From NCBI GenBank assembly GCA_030268105.1, contig BSDZ01000019.1:1280001-1344000 (forward strand): 64,000 nt of DNA, read 5' to 3'. The notes under the pieces were generated by a model. That model did no database searches, had not been told where the DNA came from, and saw nothing but the letters and a program-made list of their open reading frames with translations. Source of the DNA: Volvox africanus (lineage: Eukaryota; Chlorophyta; Chlorophyceae; Chlamydomonadales; Volvocaceae). Shown in pieces: positions 47,401 through 59,845 of this stretch (positions are counted from its first letter, which is position 1; the number at the start of each line of letters is the position of its first letter). The position numbers and the translations under genes are program-made.

Positions 47401-50400
47401 ACACGGGCGGTGCCTTCGGAGGTCAGCCGCCGGGTCTACAACTACTTTGACTACGTTTCGAGTGGGTGGGGGGTTAGGGTTTGGTACTTGAGGTCAGGGG
47501 TACTTGAGGTTAGGGGTACTTGAGGTTAGGGGTGAGACTCAGGACCATAAACGGCAGACGTGTTTCGTGCGAGCCGGCAGAGCCTCAACGCTCATTTCAC
47601 CGGGTCACCTGGACATGCAACTGCAGGTGCACATGCACACGCATACAAACCCCGCTCCCCCAAACACACGCACCACACCATTTCTCCCTTATTCGCCGCA
47701 TACATCACCCTCTTACGTTTGCATTCATACTATTATCCACGTTTTCATCCCCACTCCATTATGAATGAAGATGGGTTCAATTCGCTGAAAAGTAATATAA
47801 TAGTAAAAATACTCCGTGTTATATTATATTACCTTGTTCTCTATTTCTTTCCTTTTCCGTTAGGCAAGATGATTAAGCGGGAGGAGGCGGGGCTGCTCGC
47901 GGAGCTCCCCTTCAAGCTGCGCGCTCGGCTGCTGACGTCTTTCTTCGCCGACACGTTGGCCCGCATTCCCGGCATCTCCCGCCTTCCCCCCCACGTGCTG
48001 ATCGAACTGGTATCTCAGCTCAAGCCCCATTACTTCGTTGAGGGTGAGCTCGACAGGGGCGGAAAGGGCGGGAACACTTTTTAAGAGCCCGAACATTCAC
48101 ATGTTTGCGGCTGGCGTAAGATTTTGTGTTTGTTTTTTAATGTTTGCTTCTGTATCTTTGTAGTTTAATGTGTTTTTTGTTCCTTTTTGTGTCTTTTAAT
48201 CTGTAATGTTTCTGTTTCTGTGATGCCTTCGGTCTTCTGTGTCTTCGCACTTCTTCTTTTGTGTCTTCTGCATCGCTGCACCACGAGCTCTACAAGTCCC
48301 TTCGCCTTCCGCGAAATATCTCGCAGGTGACATTGTTGCAATCCAGGGCGACTACGTGGATGCGCTGTACATCGTGTCGGAGGGGCTGCTCGAGGTGAGG
48401 GTTTGATGCAGGGTTGAAGGTGGGTGAGGATACACCACCATACAATGTGACACGAACAAAAATGAAAAAATGGCATTATGGAACAAAACTAACTAACAAC
48501 ATAACATCGTGCTGGGATAAAATGTCAAAGGGGTGAACGGCTACCCGAAGCTAAGGCCTACAGTTCTCAGTTTCTGAAGCCCAGTTAGCTAAATCTTAAT
48601 ATAACTGAAAACAAAAGAAAGGCAAAGGAAAGCATGAGGTGAAAGATGAGGCTGTGCGGACCTCGCTGGTGCCGTGTACCAACCTGCAATCAATCTCCGC
48701 TTCTCGATGGCCGCCAGGTCCGGACGTACATGTTCCCAGCCGACGTGGAGCCATGGCGAATCTTTGAAGCCGTGCACAAGGACGAGCTGCGGTACATGCC
48801 GTACTCTGCGGAGGTATGCTTCCGCTAACTTGCGCATGTGCAGAGTGCCAGTTTTGCTTTTCTACTCGTCCAACGAGGAGGGCCTTATTCTCTGTCGATC
48901 TCAGCTCGCACTTTTCTCTTTCAGCTCTTATACCCTATCCTTCCTTTCCAAGCTTTTTGCCTTATCTGAGCCTTCGCTGAAATCCCTACCACTCGCCTCT
49001 TCCATGTGACCCTTGAAACTTATTCGCGTCATCCGCTCTTATGCCCTTGAGCCTCCGACGCCCGTTACCGGACTCCTACCCTACCTTCGCAACGGTTCCG
49101 CAGCTTTAGTAATGCTGTACCGGGTATCGCGTCTATTCTGTCGCTCCCGCTGCCCCGCTCTCCCCCTCCATGCCATGCCTCCCCATGTCCCGGTTCATCC
49201 CGGCCTCTCTCCCAGGGCCGCCTGAAGCCGCGGTATTTCTTCGGTCAGGCGGGCGTGCTCCATGGCGGCGTTTGGCCTGCCACCGTCATTGCGCGCAACT
49301 GCTGTGAGCTCTACTCTCTGGACAGAGAGGGTTTGGAACATATGCTGGCGGTGCAGCCCGAGCTGCAGAATATGTTGGGTGTGCCGCACACGCCCGTGCC
49401 AGGTAAGCACCGTAGGTCCCTCCGTGTTTCAAGTAACCAATCCGCAGCGATACCGGTGCACTGTTAAGGGCTGATCTGCGAGGAAGCGGTATTGCGCAGA
49501 ACGAGTCGGCAGGAATCGACACGACCCAACGGACCGCAGTGCACCAACGGCAGGAAGGTAGCGTACAGCCTTGTGTATGTCGGTACCACGTCGGTATTGT
49601 TACATCGGCGGCTCGGGGCTAGCACGTGCCTGGTGCGTACCACCAAGGTATTTTTGTGTCGGGGCTAGCACGTTTATATCTCATCCAAACCACCCGATCC
49701 TACCGCCTCTCCGGCTCCGCCTCTCCGTCCCTCCGGCTTTGACCCCGCAGCTTCTGTGGCGCACGCGGCCTTCGTTTCCGGACCCGGCGTGAACGCACTA
49801 CTGCCTCCCGCCGACCGCGCCGCCCTGCTTGCCGATTTTCCACTCATGGACCCCGCGCCGCAGCGGGGCCTCATGCGAAGTATGCTGCGCTCTATGGGCA
49901 ACATAATCACCGGCGGCCTCGCGCGTGCCTCCGCGGCGCATTACCCTAATATGCCCGGCTCGCCAACCTCTGCCGGCAGTGGTGGCGGCAGCGGCGGCGG
50001 CGGCGGCGGCGGCGGGGCTCGGAGCATGCTTAGGGGGCTGATGGGCTGGCGGAAAGGCGGTGAAGCCGTCGGCGGCGCAAGAGATGCCGACGGGCATGGG
50101 GTTGCGCAGGCGCAGGATTTGGCGAGCGGCAGTGTAGAACCGCCGCCGGCTGAGTCGAGCTTCAGCAGGTGAGGTTGGGGGAGAAGCTCGGGACGTGTGA
50201 TGTTGTTGTCTTCCCTCCCATCTACCACATTAGGTTACTTGCGAACTGCTCCGGTATCACAAGCTGGCAACCGCATCCAAAACTCTACACTCGCTTCCAC
50301 GTGTTAGGGGAGCTCCTGGCCCCTTGCCTCTGGCCCGTTGCCCATTTACATCATCACACCTCCCAAGTCCCGTCCCAGACCCCTTTCTATGGAGGTTCCC

Positions 50401-50794
50401 GGTATAATGCACGCATGCGCATATACCCTCGCTGTGTCCTCCGGGAGATGATCTTTCTGCACCATGTGCCTGAAGTCCTCCCCCAAAATCGTTTGACGCG
50501 CTGTCGCGCCCTATGCTGTGACGTGCTGCGCTGCTCCGAAACCAAAGCCCAACTTATGCTGCTGCTATTGTTGCTGCTGCTGTTGTCCTAAGGCCTTCTC
50601 AAACATCGTTTTGCGTTGCTGTGTGTACTTGCAGGTTCCGTCCCTTTGGCCGTCGGGGACCCCGCAATACATCGGTGGTTCAGCTGCTGCCCTCGGAGGC
50701 GTCCAGCCTGCTACACAGCCGTGACGAGCGCTCGGATGCCAACGGGGAAGCGCAGCAACCTGTTGTTGGCATGGATTCCGCCTTCAGGGTTTGA
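38428..50794 (+). CDS. Voltage-gated K+ channel with cyclic-nucleotide-binding-like domain, 20 exons
   Basis: Exons: 38428-38615, 38661-38776, 39315-39699, 40169-40457, 41207-41895, 42166-42524, 43116-43282, 43936-44021, 44142-44295, 44512-44637, 45390-45516, 45958-46055, 46512-46634, 47383-47461, 47864-48043, 48327-48394, 48718-48813, 49216-49402, 49751-50168, 50635-50794. All phases match, for about 1,364 aa. N-terminus: coiled coil (~residues 25-95), a His-rich stretch (~389-412), no PAS seen. S1 is at ~700-725, S2 contains FDIYLNFRTAYYD, and S3 contains WFLLDLVCVIPYD. S4 (LLRVVRVGKVIRMIRMYRLL) has regularly spaced Arg/Lys. S5 is at ~853-875, the pore has TVGYGDITP (filter ~914-919), S6 is IIAIFVMCLGVSLVGYV, and a C-linker follows. 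CNBD (~1022-1160): FVEGDIVAIQGD and RYFFGQAGVLHGGVWPATV. This is the HCN/EAG/plant-Shaker superfamily and should be a K+-selective plasma or organelle membrane channel. TGTAA occurs at 51195. Confidence 0.92.
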
Positions 50795-53700
50795 ATGCGA
50801 GCGGAGGTCCTGTGAGCTAAGATGCAGATCACACAAGGTGCTGGTAAGCTAAAGGTGTTGCTAGGCTTAAGTCAGGCCAGCTAAGATATTGGTGGGGTTG
50901 GTGGGCAAGGTGATATGTGAGGTGACTTAAGCTTTTGACCGAATATGGCCCGGGCTAAGCACGGCCGAATCTCATTATTGGCCCTATCTGTGGCATCGGT
51001 CGATTGCCAAATCGGATGTGAACCGTGACGCAGTTGAACACATTGAGTGAACCACGTTTCTGTGAGAGCTAACTTACAGCTTTTTGCTAAATGCGCAGCA
51101 GCAAGTAGCCGCAGCAGTAGCAGCAGCAGCAGTAGCAGCAGTAGCAGCAGTGGGAGAGATTACCCGTCAGCGGACTCCCCGCCTGAATATTTCCTGTAAG
51201 TCCTGTGACCCCCAAGTAAGGGACATCTACATACTCCGGCTTTCCTGTGGCTGTGAGACGTTCGTTAATGTTGGCTAATGAGGGGAACCAGGGAAGGGTA
51301 CGGGCATATTGCAAAAGGACAAGCGGGCAGTGGTGGGTATTAAAAGACGTAGAAACGTGTCCGCAATGTAAGCGCGATGTGAGTGGTGTACGATAAAACG
51401 GGACGGAAGACTGTTATACAGTGAACAGGACCGGGTGCAAAGCTAACAAAGAAATTGCTTGGCAAAGAAAGGGTAAGTAATGGAAGGAGAGTAAGAGGGA
51501 ATGGGAACTTGGGAGTTGAGTTGGTGAGCGTGGGGTAACGACCTCGGTCCGCTCACAGAATGAAGGGGGGGCGCCTGTAGGCATCTCCCAACGCGGAGGA
51601 AGAGAAAGCCAAAGAGGGGGTTTGGAATTGAACCGTGGCGAATGGCTAAGATTGGGAAGGAGGGAAGAGGGGCACGTCAATGTGAGGAATTCCTGGTGGC
51701 GCAAATGTGCAACGGCTTTGAAGTCACAGCATCACAACATTGTGGAATTTGATCTATCTTGCAAGAAAAGAGGGAAGATGATGTCATGGCTCGGCGGGGT
51801 GAAGCTTAGGGTTCTGGTTTAAGACTAGGGTTTGGAGCTACGTGCTATCTTGGGGGTGGCCATGTCAACGTATTGTTGCTGTATGCTTTGGGTCGAAATT
51901 TGAAGTCTTCCGTGTTTGTGTGACCATCTTTCAGGACCATGGAGAAGCTGCTGTCCCCACCAAAATGCTTGCACGAAGAGGTCGTGTCCTTAATAGTGCC
52001 GTCCAGAGTCCTTTACCTGTAGGCTGTGCTGTTGGGTACTTGGACTTGAAGCGCGGCAGCAAATAGGTATTGAGCAGTGCGTGTCTTCATGATTCTTTCT
52101 CTTCCGTTTTGCATGGACGGCGGAGCTGTCCTTCTTCCCTCGCCTCTGTTTGCCCGTTTGCCCTTACCTAATAACTTCAGCTTGATGCATTGCGTCTGTG
52201 CCAGCCTCATGTCATTCGTTGAGCACGGCCTACACAAACTGAAGCATGGCCGGCACGGGTCATTAGATGGTCACCTACTGCACACCGGTACTTTGTGTGT
52301 GTTTTGGCAAGGCAGCACGGGAGCATCGATAAGGCCTCACTGTTGAAATCTGGCGAATCGCGCACCACCGGGTTCTCCGACTTCTTTTGTGGAAAGAAAC
52401 TGTTGGCTACCGCTGCGTCATTTTGGTGCAATGGTGCAATTCTCGGAAGCCAGGCATTCATGCAGATGTATACGTGTGAGTCTTTGCATGCTGTTTGAGA
52501 CTGGAGATTGGAGGACTGCAGCGCTGTGGAGTCTTTTGAAGGAAAGCCGAACGAAAGGGAATGGCCGGAATGGAGCGGGTAGCGAAGACAAGGCGGGAGA
52601 CAAGGCGGGAGCCGTCGTCGCCATATAGGAAGGAGCCAAGCATGAAGGAGCAGCGGTCAGAGGTGCGACGGGGTGTTAGGGCTGGGGACCAGGGTATGGC
52701 CTGGAATAGCATACACAGCATGTAGCTGTGATGACAGCGGCACCACTGGTGGCAATACCGGTAGTAGTTGGGAGCACTGCTGGCCGTTGAAGTGTGGTGA
52801 CTCGCTTGCTCAATTTCGCAATGTGCTTGCTCAGCAATTGTATCTGAAATGCACGGGTAATGGTTGGCCACGGTGTGTTTGCCTGGCTTATATTGGGCAA
52901 TGAGAGAGAGAGAGAGCGCGCGCGAACGGGACGGCGGGCGCATTGTGTGGAGGGCACAGTCATAGGGCTGACGCACGCTGGCGCATGGAAGAAGCGCGCG
53001 TATGAAAGCGCGCAGATTAGGGCGCAATCATGATTTCCGCGCGTTTGGGTGGTGCTGGTAAGGAGGGTGGAAGCAGGTCGCCCGTGCTGATGCTGATAGG
53101 ACGCAGATCCCGCAGTGCTCTGGGGTGCATGGAGATGTGAAGCATGTCAGATGTATTTTTCGTAGATTTCTGAAGCATTTCTTCATCGCCATTCAGGCTC
53201 CGTGATCGTGGGTTATTGCTACTGGGTATTATCTGTGCTGCGCTGGCGGCAGTTGGTTGTGGACCGTGCATGTACACCTCGTGGTGCTGTGGTGCGCTGG
53301 CCGGCGGCCTGTGACACGACCGGAGAGCTGCGTCATCTGTGCCACATCGTGCAAAATGAATTGCGTATTTCAGCCTCTAGCTGGCTCGAAGACCGACGAA
53401 GGCTGAACCTCTTTACTTACCTTATCTCTTTTTTACATGCTATGGGTGTCCTGATCAGTTAGTAGAGGGCACTTCGTTGAGTGTTGTGGGGACAGCAGGG
53501 CATACGGCTCGAACGTGCTGGAGGAGCCTAGCCGTAATGAGCGCGGGACGGTAAGGCTGCTGGTTTGTGCGATACCAACATATATAATTGTGAAGGATCC
53601 GAAATTTTCTTCGAATTCCGCTTTAGGGAGTGCGTGCGTGTGTGTGTGTGTGCTTGTGTGTTTTGAAATTCTGGGAAGCCCGTTTGTTTCCTTTCGTTCA

Positions 53701-54039
53701 CATGTCATCACGGCATGTCAAATCCAGGGTACGAACGCAGAAGAGACGCAGCATCTCCCCCCTCCGTATGTGGGTATGTCCTGCCCATATGACACGATGA
53801 TTTCAGGTATGTTGCGTGTAGCCCATCCACACGTATGATGTGTATGTGTGTGTATGGACATGTTTGTTTGTATGAAGCTTACAAGAAGGCTTGTTTCATA
53901 TTGTTGTATCACGAGTTTGCTATGCCGAACGGACCGACTTCATGAAGATCTAGGATGGAAATGAGCTGCTTAGTGGCGATCAGGGGCGAGTGGCGATCAG
54001 GGCCAATCTCGGCCCGTACGGCAGCCATTTTGCATGAAA

Positions 54040-54420
54040 TGCCTCACAATTTGACTTAGACCAAATTTGGTATTTGCCAATTATTATATTACGTGAGAAT
54101 GGGGAAGATTCTAATTCACAATTGGGAACAAGTAGTGTTTTGCTTTTTAACATAATTTAAGGTTTCGTTAACTTTAAAAAACCATATCAATTCCTAATTT
54201 TGGTTGTTAACATCCTTATACAAATAATTTACTATTATATATATTTTTTACTTTTAGTTCCTCATGCTAAATATACCTCTTGAACTTCATCTAACAGTTC
54301 AGAGCTGGTTGTCGCAGGCGATTGCGTGATACGTACCTCAATATCATCGAAAACATTTAATCTGAAATCAAGCATGAATAATATTAACGTTTATCAATAC
54401 ATACAAAGCGATGAATTGAG
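54040..54420. other. AT-rich island
   Basis: About 380 bp of AT-rich DNA lies in otherwise mixed sequence. On the minus strand an open stretch starts MLDFRLNVFDDIEVRITQSP and stops about 20 codons later. A GTACGT could also act as a donor after FDDIE. No family is recognised. It could be foreign DNA like the 10.8-11.8 kb island, or a lone exon of a decayed gene. Confidence 0.3.
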
Positions 54421-55309
54421 AAAGCTTCTGCAGGCTCTGGTCTGCTGCCTGCACGGCGGCTTGTAAGTCAGTCAGCTGGTCGAATTGTACAGTCGTAAGG
54501 GCAGAAGCCGTGCATGTGCTATGTTTCGTACTTAAAGATAGGGTAAGGAGTTGCCCTGTTAGATGGCGTGGACTAATCGGGTCAAGGACGGCGGCGGAGG
54601 TAGGATGCGGGCGGGAGTGCTAGCATGATGCATCGATGAAATGGTCCCAATGGGCATGTGCGCGATTCGGGTCATGTCCGGAACCTCTCAGTGACCAAAA
54701 AATGGTTGTCTGAATGTCTGCATAAGAATCTGTCCTCCCCTGCTATGGGTGATCGTAAACGCCAGTGGAGCGGTGGTCATGGCTGCACCGCTGTTGCGTG
54801 TCCCGTGTATAATGCGTTTGGAAGCCTGCATGCAGCACGCCACCCAGCTGGACCATGGGGACCTGCCAAGGCCAGATCACAGTAACTTCAGGCAAACCTG
54901 GTTTGGTTATGCTAACCGTGTATGTGGAGGAGACCGTCTAAATCATGCACGCAGTTTTCATTTCCTTACTGCTTGCTGTGGAAGGGTGACAAGGTTCTAC
55001 CAAGTGTATGCAGTGTATGGTATGTGTGTAGTGCAGCCTGCAGCTGCAGGTAATGCATGGCAGGATCGATGCTACTGATATCAGTCTGCTTCTGGTGCTA
55101 CTTCAATGGTGCTGCGGGAAGTAGTCAGGAGCAATCGCAAGACAGTTCGTTCTGCAGCAGATGATGTGAATTAGGAATCATCTAGCCACCACAGCATGGC
55201 AGCTGCACTTAGTACTGCTGCCATGTCCTCAAGTATACATAACGGTAAACCCACAGACAACTGCACACTCGCGACCTACCGCAGTATGAACCAGCACCAT
55301 GCCACTGAC

Positions 55310-55409
55310 TGTTGTATCTCTGTTTTGTCAGCCTACAAAGGCCCGATCGGAAGATGACCGTCTGCGGTCGAATCCTGGACACTACTCGTAGATACCCCAG
55401 GATACTACA
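55310..55409 (-). mobile_element. ~100-bp TG...CA element, copy A
   Basis: This 100-bp unit is flanked on both sides by the direct repeat CTGAC (55305-55309 and 55410-55414). The plus strand reads TGTTGTATC ... GATACTACA, so the ends form an imperfect 9-bp inverted repeat. The interior matches the other four copies (ACAAAGGCCCGATCGGAAG, GTAGATACCCCAGG). It has no coding capacity. The TG...CA ends and 5-bp duplication fit a solo LTR or an unusual MITE. Confidence 0.85.
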
Positions 55410-56320
55410 CTGACCATGCTGGCTGATGCATTGCAGCAGCAGTGGTTAAACACAGGCGCCATGTGGCTAACAGTAGTCGTCCAAGTGGCAGGGGTGTGGG
55501 CAGCAGCACTGCGTGGGAAGACCATCGGAGCTGTGAGACCAGGGGAGCTGTGGGTCCCCATTGCACTGCTACTGTTGCCTTCTGCCGTGCAATCACACAC
55601 CCCTATCTGTCTGGTAATCCCACCACCAGGGCACCCCACCCTGACGCTGGACCACCCCGACAAAGAAACCCTGCCGCCCTAGCAGCCTCTTTACTGGCAA
55701 TAGCTGGCCTCATAGTTAACCTCAGCCTCATAGCCCCATATATACTCATAGCCCCATATCCTGATAACCTCATTTATTGGTTAATAAAAAACTCAATCAT
55801 AGCAAGGGAACTGTTAAAACAATTCATAACAGTAACAATTCGATGTAATGTGTGTTAGGATGCGTCCTCTTTAAGATGTGTGTGTGTGCGCGCGTTCATT
55901 CACATCACATTTTGAGTGTGTAAGAAGTGACGAACTAATAAGAACCTGATCACACCTCATGCAAGTGCACACTAAGCGCATGCCATCGTCCATGATGTTT
56001 GATGGCTTAGTGGCTCCCAACCAGCTACACGCATGAAGGTGAAGCTCCAGGACAGCACACACAACACCCCAAGCTTACTGGGATGCGGTATTACATGCAC
56101 ACAGCATGGGGCAACATCAGCAGCAGCTAGGAAAATACGTGACCCTGTATTAACAGAGCCAGCAGGCATCGCATCTAACAAGGGTACATTCATGTACCTG
56201 CCAAAAGCAACGCCTGCCACATGCTCACTCCTAGGTAGAGGCGCATGCCATTCAATCTCCAGGATGACATCAAGCTTCCCTCTCTCCAAAGGGGACCTGT
56301 ATCGGTATGTGACTAATGTT

Positions 56321-56375
56321 ACGGGTGTTACGCTGTGGGCGACTTGCCCTGCACAACTCGCCCTGGGTGACTTGC
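56321..56375 (-). repeat. Dispersed repeat family R2, terminal fragment
   Basis: GGGTGTTACGCTGTGGGCGACTTGCC matches the reverse complement of the R2 terminus at 25673-25697 (CGCCCACAGTGTAACACCC). Only about 30-50 bp of resemblance remains, including a second CCCTGGGTGACTTGCC block. Confidence 0.5.
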
Positions 56376-57137
56376 CTAATATGTATATGGTCAGTATTTT
56401 CAGTCCTTTGGAACCTAGACACCTGTGTAGTATTGTTATCGTGAATTATGTTATAAACGGGTAGGTAGACTACTATCACTTGTGTGAGAGTGGTTAGTAG
56501 TAGGTATAGTCAGTTAGGATGGAATGACGTGGTTATGAATGGAACGTGTGTGTGTTGTGTTATCATGAATACTGACTGTAGTCTATCTGGCGACTTAGAA
56601 GAGAAATGAAGGAGTTGATAAACACTGAGGATAAGTAAGCACTTGCAGTACGACAAGGTGCAGATTGTAGGATTGTTGTACTCTCAGATAGGCTCCAACA
56701 ATACAGAATTCCTCTAGATGATTATTGATAGAGATCCGGCCATATGCGTGGACATCCGTGTATGGGATATTACAGCCATAGCCGTAACCATGTACTGTAT
56801 GTACGTACTGATGTATGGGATGTAATATGTACTGCTGTACGGTAAGTGCCTATTTGATATATAGTATGCTGAGGATAGAATGTCTTTAGAAATATTATTA
56901 AGTATTGACATTGTCTGTTACATATGGTATCAGTTCCGTGTGGTCAGGAGATGTAGTCACGTCAGGGACGGGAAGATGATGGCAAGGTCATGCTGATAAG
57001 GCCAATATCATCATTATCATGGTTATGCCGGTCGTAGCCTAGCATGTATTATAGGGAACACCGTGGTTAACACCATAGGACACGTGTACCCCATTGTTGG
57101 GGCCGCTAGGGTTCACTGGTGTTGTATCCCTCTTCAC

Positions 57138-59845
57138 TGCTCATGCACTCATCTGCACATCTAAACGTGAAGTGTGAAGTGTCACGTGCTGAATGCTCAC
57201 AAGACAGACCAAAGCATCTGGACGCAATATCAGGGGCCTCTTCATGGCCTCTTCAATGGGCTTCATGTCCGGCGAGAAATTGTGTGCCAGTTCCCAAGCG
57301 TTACGCTCGCCAGAATATCCGGTCCATTTAACCAAGTGCACAGTGCTTTGCATCTATGCCGACCCACACGATGAGTGCAATAGTCCAGCACACGCGCCAC
57401 ATCACGCACCTTCTGCTTCCCTGCGATCCAGGTCTCAGTGTTGTACCACGATTCGATCGCCGCCCATGCAGAGGTAGACTCGAGTCCACCGAAGTATGAG
57501 CAAACATGACATAAGAATACTAGTGCGATATACCCGCGTATATCTAGCTAGATTAACATTCCGCACCGTTACTCGTGGCATCGCGCTGTCAGTCACGTAC
57601 GTTTGACTTAAAGTCAATATCGATGCGCGACATCATTATGGCATGATCCATCCAGTAATAATATTTGATATATTATTACATTATTCGTATCATGGATAAG
57701 GTGTGCACGCGGGAATGCGATGATCGTGATGGATAGTCGGCAACCGAATAGCGATATTCAGACCTTCGCACCTTGCATACGTTGCAACCATCTATCTCAT
57801 GATTTACGCGATAATCACAAGAGTGTTTTGATAGTACTCACACTTGGGATCGGGATCCAGTGTGACTTGTACTGCACATCAGCATCGCGAGCATGATAGG
57901 TGCGAGGACGGCCGCCTAGAGACCGATGTCTACTCGACGACCACTTTGGATGAGTACTCGCACACTTAACTCCATCATATACACATACGTACGTTATATC
58001 TATTTAATATCGGCCTGAGCTATTTCAGCACACCACCATCAGCCGTATGATGCACGCTGCCCGTGGGGTCTGACGGTCTATCCCTCTATCGCAATTGTAA
58101 ATTGTTGTAATTTGGAACTTTCCTTGCTTTAAAGTCTTCCGCTGTCACATCACTCACATTGAAGTGCTTTGCTGTTCGTGAGCATGTGGCACTATAATCT
58201 AACACCCAGACGTGCAGATTTGGTGCATGAGTGAAGGAGGGATACAACACTCAGAACCTGGTTCTACCACTACAGGGGCCTTAGTGGTATCGGTGACAGG
58301 TTCAGTGCCATGGTAGGGGCGGATCAGTGAAACATGAAACGTGGGGTGAATGTTCATGTCACAGGACAAAGCAAGCTCAACAGCCACACAATGGGGTGGA
58401 CTCGCAAACTCACAAACTTCAAACCGTTTCATTGTGAAGTAACTGGCCTGTACGGATTGTGGGGGCCCCGACCTTTTTCCCGGCTTCGAGAAAGCTGACC
58501 CCCTACTTGTAGTACTCAGTAAAAACATCTGCCCATCCCGTTTGGACTTGTTGTAGCAATCCATTGTCCATTGCTGTGCCATGTCCAAACACGACTTTGC
58601 GTCTGTCATTCAGGATAAAAGGACTTGGCAAAGGTTTTAGCCGTGGGAACGTTCACTTCCAACTCACGCCACACGGGTAGCGTGGGGTGAAACCCATAAG
58701 TCAAGAAGAACGGGCTCTGACCTGTCGAGCGATTAACAGCATTGTTAAGCGTGAACTCTGCCGCAGTTAAATACGTATCCCAGACAATAGGTGTGCGACC
58801 AGCAAAATTACGCAACATGTCACCCAATGTGCATTTTGTGCGTTCGGTTGGTTTGTCCATCGGACTGTGGATGGTATGCCGTGTGCATGCCAACCAGCTT
58901 GAAGACTGCTTCCCAAAACTTAGACGTGAATTGAACTCTGCAGTCCGACACCAGGTTCTTAGGGACGCCATGCAACTGAATCATATTGTCAAAAAACAAT
59001 CATGCCGCTTGCTCAGCCGTGCAGGACTACATGCATGGCACTAGGTGAACCATCTTAGTTAAACGGTCGACCATGATGCACACTGAGTTGTATCCCCCTT
59101 CAGTTTTGGGCAGCGTGACTACGAAGTCCATGGAAATACTTTCCCAAGGCGTATCCGGGACAGGCAAAGGTTGCAACAAGCCATGACCCTTGCCCGACAA
59201 TGCCTTGTTGTGCTGGCACAGACTGCATGTCTGCACGAAGTTCTCCGCATCTCTGGCCAAGCGAGGCCACCAAAACGAGCGTCAAACCAGTTTGACTGTA
59301 GTATCCTGGGGTATCTATGGGTAGTGTCCAGGATTGGATCGCAGACATCATCTTCCGATTGGGACTTTGTAGGTGGACACAACCGAGGTACAAAATCGAC
59401 CGGCTGCGTGCTACCAGGATGTCCTGCTAATGGATCTTCATGGAAACAGGAAAAAATATCACGATGAAGGGTATCATCATTCAGGATGACAATCTGATCA
59501 TGGAACCCTCCGTCTGTAACCAAAGACCGTTCTGCTTGCACAAGTGCTCTACATTACCCAGTGTAGTGAACCAGGGATCACTGATGTAGGCAGCTCTCAG
59601 CCACCCCGCGAGGTCCAAAGGCAACGGCACCTCCTTGTTTGGCGGGCGCAGGACAGGTGCCACCGAAATTGCAGCATGTAGCGACGGGTGTTGACTGAGA
59701 GCATCGGCGATATTAATCCTGACGGCAATGTGCTTCCAGGTGCAGTCAAACCAAGCTAGGTACTCCATCCACCTAGCTTGCCATCGGTTCAACGTGGGGA
59801 CGCTTTGCAAAAACGTCAGGGGCTTATGGAACAGGAACTAAGGGA
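57138..59845 (-). pseudogene. Ty3/gypsy pol 3' part: RNase H end, integrase, chromodomain (broken)
   Basis: The minus strand reads in order: RNase H C-terminus (PTLNRWQARWMEYLAWFD, then INIADALSQHP, ~59800-59690); integrase zinc finger (DPLAGHPGS ... CSLCQHNKA); integrase core (PWESISMDFVVTLP, first catalytic Asp in SMDF; VDRLTKMVHLVP); a damaged second half where YHPQSDGQ is lost to a frameshift near 58860; TAAEFTLNNAVNRSTGQSPF and FLTYGFHPTLP; HPTFHVSLIRPY; and a chromodomain piece (VHLVKWTGYSGERNAWE, ~57345-57295). Stops and frameshifts separate these blocks. About 0.8 kb without gypsy similarity (57.38-58.19 kb) separates the chromodomain from the rest and may be another insertion. A 99-bp element interrupts the integrase at 59297. 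This is a dead chromovirus-type retrotransposon. Confidence 0.88.
59297..59395 (+). mobile_element. ~100-bp TG...CA element, copy E, inside integrase
   Basis: The unit starts TGTAGTATCCTGGGGTA and ends GAGGTACAAAA (mutated from ACAACA). Flanks TTGAC (59292-59296) and TCGAC (59396-59400) are a 5-bp duplication with one change. Removing element plus one flank rejoins the integrase reading HPGSTQP to VKLV and RSFWWPRLARDAEN, so the insertion came after the gypsy element. Confidence 0.85.

Larger units (their letters stand above)
50795..57130. other. Gene-poor region between channel gene and gypsy relic
   Basis: It contains the channel's 3' UTR (TGTAA at 51195), an AGC/AGT trinucleotide run at 51100-51152, and an imperfect (GT)n at 53635-53660. 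It also holds an AT-rich island at 54040-54420, one ~100-bp element at 55310-55409 and a partial R2 copy near 56321. Open frames up to 189 codons exist but lack recognisable domains, conserved splice chains or matching composition. I do not call any of them a gene. Confidence 0.45.

Noticed and set aside
51060..51200. Ser-rich tail (ending GRDYPSADSPPEYFL) as a last exon of the channel
   Set aside because: It has a plausible acceptor, but no donor of matching phase and good quality before the stop at 50794. The AGC repeat also makes open frames likely by chance.
52458..53027. 189-codon minus frame in the gene-poor region
   Set aside because: Residue pattern is irregular with no domain. It overlaps a GA-repeat and open frames on the other strand, and no flanking exons fit.
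55382..55682. Overlapping plus and minus frames of about 90 codons beside copy A of the ~100-bp element
   Set aside because: Both strands are open and neither shows a known domain. Part of the frame lies in the mobile element itself.
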